Shown: one piece after another, positions 1-8,210 of the stretch
Position numbering within the stretch: position 1 is the first letter of the stretch
Layout: each line of letters opens with the position of its first letter
NCBI RefSeq assembly: GCF_002368095.1
Contig: NZ_AP018227.1
Coordinates: 3,018,598-3,082,597, forward strand
Direction of reading: 5' to 3'
Length of the DNA stretch: 64,000 nucleotides
From: Calothrix parasitica NIES-267
GTDB lineage: Bacteria; Cyanobacteriota; Cyanobacteriia; Cyanobacteriales; Nostocaceae
The notes under the pieces: model-generated
Databases searched by the model: none
Told to the model about the DNA's origin: nothing
The model's input: only the letters and a program-made list of their open reading frames with translations
Translations under genes and position numbers: made by a program

Positions 1-1
1 T

Positions 2-712
2 TGGATGCGGATGCTGTTCATGTTCTCTACAATGTTGATTTCCGTACCCACTGGAATCAAAGTATTTGCTTGGGTTGGGACAATTTGGGGAGGAAAGTTA
101 CGTCTTGACACACCAATGTTATTCGCGTTGGGTGGATTGGTCATGTTTGTATTTTCTGGGATTACCGGTATCATGCTCGCTGCGGTTCCCGTTGATATTC
201 ACGTTAACAATACTTATTTTGTAGTCGGTCACTTCCACTATGTGATTTATGGTGCAACGGTAATGGGTGTTTACGCTGCCTTATACCATTGGTTCCCCAA
301 GATGACTGGGAGGATGTATTACGAAGGTTTGGGTAAACTGCATTTTTGGTTAACCTTTATCGGTGCAAACCTCAACTTCTTTCCCATGCATCCTTTAGGA
401 TTGCAAGGAATGCCAAGACGAGTCGCTTCCTACGACCCGGAATTTGCTTTTTGGAATGTAATTGCTAGTCTTGGTGGATTTTTGTTAGGAATGTCCACGT
501 TACCGTTTTTACTTAACGTCATTAGTTCTTGGGCTGACGGTAAAAAAGCACCAGATAATCCTTGGAGAGCAATTGGTTTGGAATGGTTAGTTTCTTCACC
601 ACCACCTATAGAAAACTTTGAAAAACAACTTCCGATTGTGATTGAAGAACCCTACGGTTATGGGAAATCAACACCAGAGAAGTTAGTCGCTAATCCTTCG
701 GAGCTTAATTAG
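2..712 (+). CDS. ctaD: Heme-copper terminal oxidase subunit I, C-terminal part (start outside window)
   Basis: The frame is open from base 2, so the gene begins before the window; about 236 residues are visible and cover the last membrane helices. The motif TYFVVGHFHYV holds the heme a3 and heme a histidines, so the enzyme should reduce O2 in the respiratory membrane. In canonical cytochrome c oxidases the two residues before TYF are His-Asp, near the Mg/CuA contact; here they are Asn-Asn (HVNNTYF). This fits the CuA-less alternative respiratory terminal oxidase (ARTO) of cyanobacteria, an inference because subunit II is not visible. Subunit III follows on the same strand after a short repeat tract. 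The family call is very safe; the ARTO subtype is moderately so. Confidence 0.95.
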   Translation, partial: WMRMLFMFSTMLISVPTGIKVFAWVGTIWGGKLRLDTPMLFALGGLVMFVFSGITGIMLAAVPVDIHVNNTYFVVGHFHYVIYGATVMGVYAALYHWFPKMTGRMYYEGLGKLHFWLTFIGANLNFFPMHPLGLQGMPRRVASYDPEFAFWNVIASLGGFLLGMSTLPFLLNVISSWADGKKAPDNPWRAIGLEWLVSSPPPIENFEKQLPIVIEEPYGYGKSTPEKLVANPSELN

Positions 713-822
713 AGGGAGTGAGGGAGGGAGTGAGGGAGAGAGGGAAAGAATCCAATATTTCTTACTCATTACTCTTCCCTATTACCAATTACCAATTACC
801 AATTACCAATTACCAATTACCC
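711..822. repeat. Short tandem repeats between ctaD and ctaE
   Basis: Two low-complexity tracts abut. First comes a purine-rich gagggagtgagg-type run (about 711-747). Then follow four to five copies of a 7-mer, ATTACCA (about 779-820). Such heptanucleotide STRRs are typical of heterocystous cyanobacteria. The tract stays open in the ctaE frame, which creates a false N-terminal extension. Confidence 0.85.
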
Positions 823-825
823 ATC

Positions 826-1470
826 ATGAGTACTACAGACGGTCAAGCAATCCAGTTAGAAAATGATAACTCTTTACAGGAATTAGAGTTAGAAAATCAT
901 GAAAATGTAGCGGAACACGAGCATGATGAAGAAGGCAACAGTATGTTTGGCTTCATTGTCTTTCTGATATCGGAAAGCGTGATTTTCTTAAGTTTCTTTG
1001 CTGGATATATTGTTTATAAAACAACTACTGTTGATTGGTTACCACCAGGTGTTGAAGGATTAGAAGTTAGAGAACCTGCAATAAATACAGTAATTCTTGT
1101 TTCCAGTAGTTTTGTAATTTATTTCGCGGAAAGATTTTTAAAGAAAGATAATATTTGGGGTTTTCGCTTATTTTGGCTGTTAACAATGACTATGGGAAGT
1201 TATTTTCTTTACGGTCAAGCTGTTGAGTGGAATGGTTTACAATTTGGTTTCACATCGGGTGTGTTCGGTGGAATGTTTTATTTATTGACAGGATTCCACG
1301 GTTTACACGTTTTGAGTGGTGTATTGTTGCAGTTAACAATGTTGATTCGTTCTTTCATTCCCGGTAATTATGAAAATGGTCATTATGGAGTTGATGCAAC
1401 TTCTTTATTTTGGCACTTTGTTGATGTGATTTGGATTGTTTTATTTGTACTTTTATATCTTTGGCAATAA
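826..1470 (+). CDS. ctaE: Heme-copper terminal oxidase subunit III
   Basis: The 214-residue protein has an acidic, histidine-rich N-terminus and five or more membrane segments. The GFHGLHVLSG and FWHFVDVIWI motifs are typical of cytochrome oxidase subunit III. I start it at the ATG at 826 (MSTTDGQ). The longer open frame from 718 would encode translated repeat DNA (ITNYQLP repeated), which is unlikely to be protein. It lies directly downstream of subunit I, probably in one operon, although about 110 bp of tandem repeat separates them. No clear Shine-Dalgarno sequence precedes the ATG. The subunit stabilises the catalytic core and the oxygen path. Confidence 0.93.
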   Translation: MSTTDGQAIQLENDNSLQELELENHENVAEHEHDEEGNSMFGFIVFLISESVIFLSFFAGYIVYKTTTVDWLPPGVEGLEVREPAINTVILVSSSFVIYFAERFLKKDNIWGFRLFWLLTMTMGSYFLYGQAVEWNGLQFGFTSGVFGGMFYLLTGFHGLHVLSGVLLQLTMLIRSFIPGNYENGHYGVDATSLFWHFVDVIWIVLFVLLYLWQ

Positions 1471-1589
1471 AAAATGGAAATTGAGGATTGGGATTGGGTA
1501 TGAGAAGTAACAAGTAGTTAAAATTTAGTATAAATTAAGAGAAAATTAGAAACAAGAAACAGTTAAATCACAATAAATTATCAACTGTT

Positions 1590-1684
1590 TATTACTCATT
1601 ACTCATCACTCATTACTAATTACTCATTACTAATCACTCATTACTAATTACTCATTACTAATTACTCATTACTCATTACTCATT
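1590..1684. repeat. Heptamer repeat tract (ATTACTC/ATTACTA) before the GMC gene
   Basis: A run of about 13 degenerate copies of ATTACTC or ATTACTA reaches to the base before the GMC start codon at 1685. The leader of that gene is therefore made of STRR and no ribosome-binding site is visible. Confidence 0.85.
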
Positions 1685-3175
1685 ATGATTATTGACGACC
1701 AAAATTACGATGTAATTATTATCGGTACTGGTGCTGGTGGAGGAACTTTAGCTCATAAGTTAGCACCTACCGGTAAAAAGATTCTTGTTTTGGAACAGGG
1801 AGATTTTTTAGAAAAAGAAAGTTCGGAATTAGTTGATGTGGAAGTTTTTAAGAAAGAAGACTTTCACGCTCCCGAACAATGGTATGACTCGGAAAATGAA
1901 CCTTTTAATCCCCAAGCTAGTTATTCGGTTGGTGGTAATACCAAAATTTATAGTGGTGTATTACAACGAATGCGAGAACAGGATTTTGAAAAGGTTCAGC
2001 ACCAAGATAGTGTTTCTCCGGAATGGGAAGTTAAATATAAGGATTTTGAACCTTACTATACTGAAGCTGAAAAACTCTATCAAGTCCACGGTAAAATCGG
2101 TGATGACTTAACAGAACCATTCAGGAGCGAAGATTTTTCCTTTCCCGTAGTTGATAGCGAACCTCAAGTAGAAGAAATTTGTAATCGTATTTCTAAACAA
2201 GGATTGCACCCAGCATACCTTCCCATCGGAGTTGGTAATCAAGGACGAACTGATTCTGAAGATACGGGGATTTCTCCTACAATTAAATCCTATGATAATG
2301 TCACTCTAAAAACCAAATCCAAAGTTGTTGGTTTACATACTAATTCGACAGGAAAAGAAGTAAAAGCTGTAGAAGCAAAAATTGGCGAGCAGTCTTATTT
2401 GTTCATGGGAAATATAATTGTTCTTTCCTGTGGAGCAATAAATTCAGCAGCTTTACTTTTGCGCTCTGCGAATGAAAAACATCCCCAAGGATTAGCGAAT
2501 AGTTCTGATTTGGTGGGACGTAATTTGATGAAGCAATTGATGACTGTATTAGTACAAATAACTAATAAATCTAACTCTGGATTGTTTCAAAGAACCCGCT
2601 ATATAAATGATTTTTACTGGGGAGATGAAAATTTTTCTTACCCAATGGGTCATATTCAAAATTCTGGTGGTATTCTCCAAGATGTGATTTTCGCCGAATC
2701 ACCACCACTTTTATCAATTTTAGCTAAAAGAATGCCGGGATTTGGTTTAAAACAATTAGCGAAACGTTCTATCGGTTGGTGGTTGCAAACTGAAGATTTA
2801 CCACGGCCAAAAAACCGCGTTCGTATTCAAGATTCAAAATTATATATAGATTATACAGCCAACAACACCGAAGCCCATGACCGTTTAATTTATCGCTGGA
2901 TTGATGTACTTAAGTCCATCGACGGAAACAAACAAGGTATTTATCCCCGTGGTGAAACACCCATTCAAGTAGTCGCTCATCAATCGGGAACTTGTCGGTT
3001 TGGAGAAGACCCAAAAACTTCGGTATTAAACCTCAACTGTCAAACCCACGATATTGATAATCTCTACGTCGTTGACAGCAGTTTCTTCCCCTCAATTTCT
3101 GCAACCAGTCCCGGTTTGACAGTGATTGCTAATGCTTTACGGGTTGGGGAGCATTTGATTGATAGGTTGGGGTGA
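1685..3175 (+). CDS. GMC-family FAD-dependent oxidoreductase
   Basis: The 496-residue protein opens with a Rossmann FAD-binding motif (IIIGTGAGGGTLAHKL, about residues 11-26). It ends with the GMC C-terminal signature, including HQSGTCRFG (active-site His) and a SATSPGLTVIANALR segment. The GMC family oxidises alcohols, sugars or sterols using FAD; the substrate cannot be told here. No signal peptide or membrane helix is evident. It follows the terminal oxidase genes on the same strand after 214 bp of repeats. It could feed electrons toward quinone and the oxidase, but that is speculation. Family certain, substrate unknown. Confidence 0.9.
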   Translation: MIIDDQNYDVIIIGTGAGGGTLAHKLAPTGKKILVLEQGDFLEKESSELVDVEVFKKEDFHAPEQWYDSENEPFNPQASYSVGGNTKIYSGVLQRMREQDFEKVQHQDSVSPEWEVKYKDFEPYYTEAEKLYQVHGKIGDDLTEPFRSEDFSFPVVDSEPQVEEICNRISKQGLHPAYLPIGVGNQGRTDSEDTGISPTIKSYDNVTLKTKSKVVGLHTNSTGKEVKAVEAKIGEQSYLFMGNIIVLSCGAINSAALLLRSANEKHPQGLANSSDLVGRNLMKQLMTVLVQITNKSNSGLFQRTRYINDFYWGDENFSYPMGHIQNSGGILQDVIFAESPPLLSILAKRMPGFGLKQLAKRSIGWWLQTEDLPRPKNRVRIQDSKLYIDYTANNTEAHDRLIYRWIDVLKSIDGNKQGIYPRGETPIQVVAHQSGTCRFGEDPKTSVLNLNCQTHDIDNLYVVDSSFFPSISATSPGLTVIANALRVGEHLIDRLG

Positions 3176-3328
3176 TGAGTATCAAGTAATAAGTAGCAAG
3201 TAGCAAGTAATGAGTTTTAAGTAACGAGTAGTGAGTAACGCTGTCAGGAATAGATATTATCGAAGCTGATAATAAGAAAAAATTAGTATTCTACTTGCTA
3301 CTTGCTACTTACTACTTACTACTCTCTA
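3176..3328. repeat. STRR-rich spacer between convergent genes
   Basis: Degenerate 7-mers of the AAGTAGC/AGTAATG type run from 3176 to 3240 and again, as the complementary TACTTGC type, from 3290 to 3328. The two tracts are roughly inverted to each other, so they could fold as a hairpin between two convergent genes. Confidence 0.7.
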
Positions 3329-4840
3329 CTATTCCCCATCCTCCGTATCAATTTCAATATTCCAAGTTTGTAATGTAGTTCCCAAGAATTGGTCGAGTGT
3401 TGTTAAAGCGTTAAGATATTGAATTGTCGCGAAGAGTTCGGCATTTTGTGCTTGTACTAAAGCATTCTGAAAGTTAACAATATCTATAACTCTGGTTCTA
3501 CCACCTAACTTTTGTTTTTGCTGTTCGATGTCAAGCTGTCTTTTTGATAATTCGGTTGCTTGTCTGGCTAATTCTAGTTGAGAAAAGCTTAAATTAACGT
3601 TTCTAATCCTATCTTGTAATTCAATATCTAAATTTTCGTTAATATCTTTAAAAGTGTTTTCAGATTTTTGTAAGGTAATTCTTGCTTGGTCTACTCTTTG
3701 CTGTAACGATAAATCCCCGATGGTTCTACTCATAATTAATCCTGCTCTTGCATCATTAGTTTGATTGGTACCATCGTTAATATCAAGATTCAAACTTAAA
3801 TCCCATCGCTTTTCATCTTTTGCTAAAATAAGCCCGATTTTATTTGTTTCTAAATTAAGCTGCGATTGTAAATATGATGGTTGATTTTTAATTGCAGTTT
3901 GTTTAAGGTTATCTAAATCTAGTTGAACCGGCTCAACTTTAGGAATTTCTGCTGCTTCAATATTTGTATTTTTATCAATATCAAGAATTGCTAATAAAGC
4001 TAGTTTACTTGATTCTAAACTGTTCTGCGCTTCAACTAAACTCAAACGACGATTAGCAATATTTGCTTCTTCTTGGACAATTTCAACTGGTGCTATTCTT
4101 CCAGCAGCAATCAATGCTTTGGTAACTTCTAAAGATTCTTGAGCATTTTTCAGAGATAATTGCTCAATTTTAACTCTCTCTTGAGCTTGTAATAATTCCC
4201 GATAGGCAAAAATACTTCTAGTAATTGTATCGGTTAATATCGATTTTAAATTAATAATATTACTCTGCTCGCTTATCCTTGCTAAATTCACAGATGCTCT
4301 ATTAACTTTAGTCCCAGCACCTCTTAGTAAAGGTTGACGAAAGCTTAACTGTAAATTTTGCCCAAAGCCATTATTGTTAATAATATTATTATTATCAGTT
4401 TGGGTATTACCACTCCAACCAAAATTAATTTCTGCTCCAGTTGGAATTCTCATTACTACTTTTGCATCAAGGATGCTATTTGTATTGGTTGTATCTCCTA
4501 ATCTATTCGCAGATACAGATAGTGTAGGAGTAAAATCGGGTCTGAATTTATCTTCAGCAACTGCTAATTCTCCTCTTTGAATAATTCTATCTAAATAAGC
4601 ATTTTTTATTTCTGTGTTATTGGCTAATAACAATACAACGACATCTTGCAATACAAGTTTTTTGGGATTTTTATTTAATGGAGTTACTGGTTGGAAAATT
4701 GATGGATAACTATTCGGAGTTTTATTGATGGGTGAGTTATTTTGAGCAAATGCTGCAAGGTTTTCATAAAATACTAATGAGATAGCTATGGGAATCAAAA
4801 TGACTTTGGGAAGTAATGGAAATAATTTAATTATTTTCAT
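3329..4840 (-). CDS. TolC-family outer-membrane efflux protein
   Basis: The protein of about 503 residues has an N-terminal signal peptide (hydrophobic VILIPIAISLVFY, then an Ala-rich cleavage region). Two related halves rich in Gln, Asn and Leu helices follow, the OEP pattern of TolC channels. One half includes QLSFRQPLLRGAGTKVNRA and the second ends in RVIDIVNFQNALVQAQNAEL. I use the ATG at 4840; the longer frame from a TTG at 4882 adds 14 residues before the signal peptide. It is the last gene of a minus-strand set (adaptor, permease, channel) and would be the outer-membrane exit duct of a tripartite exporter. Cargo unknown. Confidence 0.88.
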   Translation of the reverse strand: MKIIKLFPLLPKVILIPIAISLVFYENLAAFAQNNSPINKTPNSYPSIFQPVTPLNKNPKKLVLQDVVVLLLANNTEIKNAYLDRIIQRGELAVAEDKFRPDFTPTLSVSANRLGDTTNTNSILDAKVVMRIPTGAEINFGWSGNTQTDNNNIINNNGFGQNLQLSFRQPLLRGAGTKVNRASVNLARISEQSNIINLKSILTDTITRSIFAYRELLQAQERVKIEQLSLKNAQESLEVTKALIAAGRIAPVEIVQEEANIANRRLSLVEAQNSLESSKLALLAILDIDKNTNIEAAEIPKVEPVQLDLDNLKQTAIKNQPSYLQSQLNLETNKIGLILAKDEKRWDLSLNLDINDGTNQTNDARAGLIMSRTIGDLSLQQRVDQARITLQKSENTFKDINENLDIELQDRIRNVNLSFSQLELARQATELSKRQLDIEQQKQKLGGRTRVIDIVNFQNALVQAQNAELFATIQYLNALTTLDQFLGTTLQTWNIEIDTEDGE

Positions 4841-4932
4841 ATTTTTACTACATAACTTTTCAGTGAACAAAGCGATTTCCAAGAATATTTTATATATTTA
4901 TCAGCGTTAAAATTAGAATATTCCTTTAGGAA

Positions 4933-6105
4933 TTAGGATTGACGCAATGCTTTTACAGGGTCTAATTTACTAGCACGTAAAGAAGGGATAAAAGCAGCAC
5001 CGACTCCCACAAATAAAGCCGAACCTAATGAAAAGCTCACAGTTTTTATTTCAAATTCATAAGGCAAATTAAATACCATCGTAACGACAGTTGTAATACC
5101 ATGTACCGTAGTAATAGCAGTAATTCCTCCCACCAAACTTAAAATGGCGGCTTCGATAATAAATTGCCATAAAATTTCATATTTTGTTGCACCAATTGCT
5201 CTTCTTAAACCGATTTCCGCAGTCCGTTCAATAACTGCAGCAATAGTAATATTTGTAATTCCCACACCGCTTATTACTAAAGAAATCCCACTAAGAAGAG
5301 TCAATGCTTGAGAAGCTATTCCTAAAATTTGTTGTCCGGCCAAAATGTCTTCAATATTGCTATAAGCATATACTTCTGCATCGGGTAAACGTTTTTGTAA
5401 TAACTGTTGCGCTATACCTTTCAACTCTTCCATTTTGTCTGGATTACGAGGAAGAATCGAAATTGTTTGAATACTATCTATTCCTGTTGTAGCAATGTAT
5501 CTTGAAATAGGTAATAACAGACTCCCTTTTGGCTCCATACCAAAGCTAGTTTGGGTTTCTATAACTCCCACCACTGTATAAAGTCTGCCATCAGTTAATA
5601 ACTTTTGTCCGAGAGAATTTTGATTTTTAAAGAATTTATCTGCTAAATCTTCATCTATTACAATCACTGCTCGATATTGTAAAAAATCTTTCGTATTAAA
5701 AAATCGACCTTTCAGTAACTTTTTACCAGTAGCTTGCAGATAATATTCAGTCACAGCAAGCTGATTTGGTTCCGCTTCTTCCCCTTGATAAAATACTTTG
5801 TTCTGCTCGCGTAAATCATTTTTTCCGCTAATAGCAATCATATTACTAATATTTTTACCCAAGTAATTCATTTCTGACAAACTTGCCTGTTTACCCTCAG
5901 TAGACCAAACAGAAACTTGAACGTGAGGTGTTCCTCTTTTAATTAATTCTCTAGCAAGAACTGCACGGCTAATATCACCGACTTGTAAAGTCGAATTTAC
6001 AGCAGCAACCCCCATAAATACGCCCAAGGTCGTTAACGCAGAGCGTACTTTATTAGCAATCAATGATTTACAACTCAGAATAATTAAATCTTTAGGAGAA
6101 AGCAT
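4933..6105 (-). CDS. MacB-like ABC transporter permease (FtsX domain), no ATPase domain
   Basis: The 390-residue protein starts with a cytoplasmic stretch and one helix (SLIANKVRSALTTLGVFMGVAAV). A large periplasmic MacB_PCD-type region follows. Three C-terminal helices come last, with the FtsX hallmark ERTAEIGLRRAIGAT. MacB proteins normally carry an N-terminal ATPase; here none is fused and none is encoded next to it. The gene lies between the HlyD-type adaptor (upstream) and the TolC-like channel (downstream). In the related cyanobacterial DevBCA arrangement an ATPase gene follows the permease. Here the ATPase must come from elsewhere. Type call strong; function as exporter inferred. Confidence 0.9.
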   Translation of the reverse strand: MLSPKDLIILSCKSLIANKVRSALTTLGVFMGVAAVNSTLQVGDISRAVLARELIKRGTPHVQVSVWSTEGKQASLSEMNYLGKNISNMIAISGKNDLREQNKVFYQGEEAEPNQLAVTEYYLQATGKKLLKGRFFNTKDFLQYRAVIVIDEDLADKFFKNQNSLGQKLLTDGRLYTVVGVIETQTSFGMEPKGSLLLPISRYIATTGIDSIQTISILPRNPDKMEELKGIAQQLLQKRLPDAEVYAYSNIEDILAGQQILGIASQALTLLSGISLVISGVGITNITIAAVIERTAEIGLRRAIGATKYEILWQFIIEAAILSLVGGITAITTVHGITTVVTMVFNLPYEFEIKTVSFSLGSALFVGVGAAFIPSLRASKLDPVKALRQS

Positions 6106-6234
6106 TTCTAATATTGATAGTTGATAGTTGTTATTCGTAATTTATGACTTGTTAGCTGTTAGTAATCAATCAGTTAAATCCATTCAATCCGTGATAATTG
6201 TGATTAATAAATCAGTGAAATCGGCGAAATCAAT

Positions 6235-7923
6235 TTAATCCGCGATATTTATCAATGTACCTGTTTCTAAGGTGACATCTGCGAAAGGAACAATGATTTT
6301 GTCTCCTGGTTTCAAACCGGATTTAACTTCTACTTTATTTGCACCTTCTAAACCCAAGGTAACTGTACGTTTTATGGCTCTATTTTGTGCGTCTTTCATC
6401 CATACAAATGGTTTGTTATCATCACCTTGAATTGCTTCGGTATTGACAGCAACTACTTTTTCGCGCTGTTGGACGATTATCTCCACACTAACTTGGCTAC
6501 CGGGTATTAAATCAGTCGGTTTATCTAGCTCTATCGTTGCAGGAACTTTGGCCTGTCCGGAATCACCACTAGTTGCAGCGTCACCATTACCCGATAGTGC
6601 TATTGGATGTATATTTTTGATTTTTCCAGAGAATGTTTTTGCACTAGGGCCAATTGTTTTAATCCGTACTGGTTGATCAACTTTTACTTTCCCCGCTTCT
6701 AAAGTTACAAGTTGAAGTTTGACTAATTCTTTTTGCGGATTACCTAAAATTAGTAATACTTTTCCCGTTTCCAAACCATTGCCATTTTTAACTTTTATAT
6801 CGAGTATTTTGGCGTTTATCGGAGCAGTAACGATGTTATTTTGTAACTGTTCGGTAACAGAATTACGTTCCACTTTTAAGCGCTGAAGTTCGGTTTTTTC
6901 GTTTCTGAGCGTAGAAATTGCTTCCCGCAATTCCGAACGTGCACTAAGGAGTTTTTCCTGTTCTGGAGTTGCACGCTTTTGTTCTAGCTGCATCCGCTTT
7001 AATTCAGCAGTTTCGTTTTCGATTGCTAAAATTGCTTCCTGTAATTCTGACTGCGTTGCTAATACATTCTGACGTTGTTCTTGTGTCTCACGTCGTTGTT
7101 CTATTTGCTTTCCCTGTAATTCAAGTATTTGATTTCTAACTTCTAATTCACTGTCTTTTAAACCAGACTCAGCAACACGAACCGCTTCCTGTTGGGCTTG
7201 TAGTTCGTCCCCAGCAATAAACCCTTTGGACGCAAGTACTTGTTGATTTTTAAGTTTATTCTGTTCCCCAACCAAACGTCTTTTGGCTTCTAAAACTTTT
7301 TCTTGGGTTCTTTTCAAGGCTAATTGCTGTTTGTGATTATCAATTTGCTGTCGTTTTTTTAATTGTTCTAATTGTTGAGCAGACGTGACGATTCTTTGCT
7401 GAATTTCCCTAACTTTTTCCCGAGCGCGTGCTATTTTTAATTGTTGATTTTCTATATCAATTTTTTTGATGGGTTGACGTAATTCCTGCTCAGCGTTGGC
7501 TAATTTATCTCGCGCTTCCACCACCCTCTCTTGACTGCGTGCGAGGGCTAATTGTTTGCTTTTAATTTGTAAGTCTTGGTCTGCAAGATTTTTCTGCCCC
7601 TCATTGTTACGGAGAATGATTAATTTATCCCCTTTCTTAACCCGGTCGCCAATTTTAACTAATACTTGTTCTACTACCACGCTCGTGGGAGATTTAATTT
7701 CTTGCTGCGCTCCCAATTCGAGGGTTCCACTTTCACTAACGGTAACTTCTACATCTCCCTGCTTGACGGGAACTACGGGTAAAGCCACCGCGCTACTAGA
7801 TTGATTCTGATTGCTGAGAAAAAATAACCATCCACCAGCACCCATTACAGTCAGGATTGCCGAGCAGATTAACCATTTAATCCCAATTTTGAACCTTTTT
7901 TTCCCTTCAACTGACTTCTCCAT
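6235..7923 (-). CDS. HlyD/MacA-type periplasmic adaptor with long coiled coil
   Basis: The 562-residue protein has one N-terminal membrane helix (about residues 20-40). A biotinyl-lipoyl-like half follows (VVVEQVLVKIGDRVKKGDKL). Next comes an unusually long alpha-hairpin, about residues 110-365, full of Gln, Glu, Arg and Leu heptads. The second lipoyl half and beta-barrel follow (NNIVTAPINAKILDIKVKNG). The ATG at 7923 is preferred to the TTG two codons earlier. It is the first gene of the exporter set; permease and channel follow on the same strand. The hairpin would span the periplasm to meet the TolC-like channel. Cargo is not indicated. Confidence 0.9.
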   Translation of the reverse strand: MEKSVEGKKRFKIGIKWLICSAILTVMGAGGWLFFLSNQNQSSSAVALPVVPVKQGDVEVTVSESGTLELGAQQEIKSPTSVVVEQVLVKIGDRVKKGDKLIILRNNEGQKNLADQDLQIKSKQLALARSQERVVEARDKLANAEQELRQPIKKIDIENQQLKIARAREKVREIQQRIVTSAQQLEQLKKRQQIDNHKQQLALKRTQEKVLEAKRRLVGEQNKLKNQQVLASKGFIAGDELQAQQEAVRVAESGLKDSELEVRNQILELQGKQIEQRRETQEQRQNVLATQSELQEAILAIENETAELKRMQLEQKRATPEQEKLLSARSELREAISTLRNEKTELQRLKVERNSVTEQLQNNIVTAPINAKILDIKVKNGNGLETGKVLLILGNPQKELVKLQLVTLEAGKVKVDQPVRIKTIGPSAKTFSGKIKNIHPIALSGNGDAATSGDSGQAKVPATIELDKPTDLIPGSQVSVEIIVQQREKVVAVNTEAIQGDDNKPFVWMKDAQNRAIKRTVTLGLEGANKVEVKSGLKPGDKIIVPFADVTLETGTLINIAD

Positions 7924-8210
7924 AGTCAAAATAGCTAGGATAGATAAGTATAAAAATTCTAGCGTATTTTATATTTTAACTTTTAAGTTTTTCCCGAATG
8001 CTTAATTGTACTTAGCTATTACAAACAAAATATCATTAGACTTCTAGCTCAAACACTTAACCAGTCTATCTATATATTGCAATTTAATTGAAATTTTGGG
8101 GTGATGGAGAGACAAGGGGACAAGAAGAAAAGGAGATATTAATTCCCCACCCCAATTACTTTTTACTTGCTACTTGCTACTCCTAACTCCTAACTCCTAA
8201 CTTTTCACTG

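Noticed and set aside
718-825. N-terminal extension of subunit III (36 extra residues)
   Set aside because: It is translated STRR (ITNYQLP repeats); the ATG at 826 gives the normal start.
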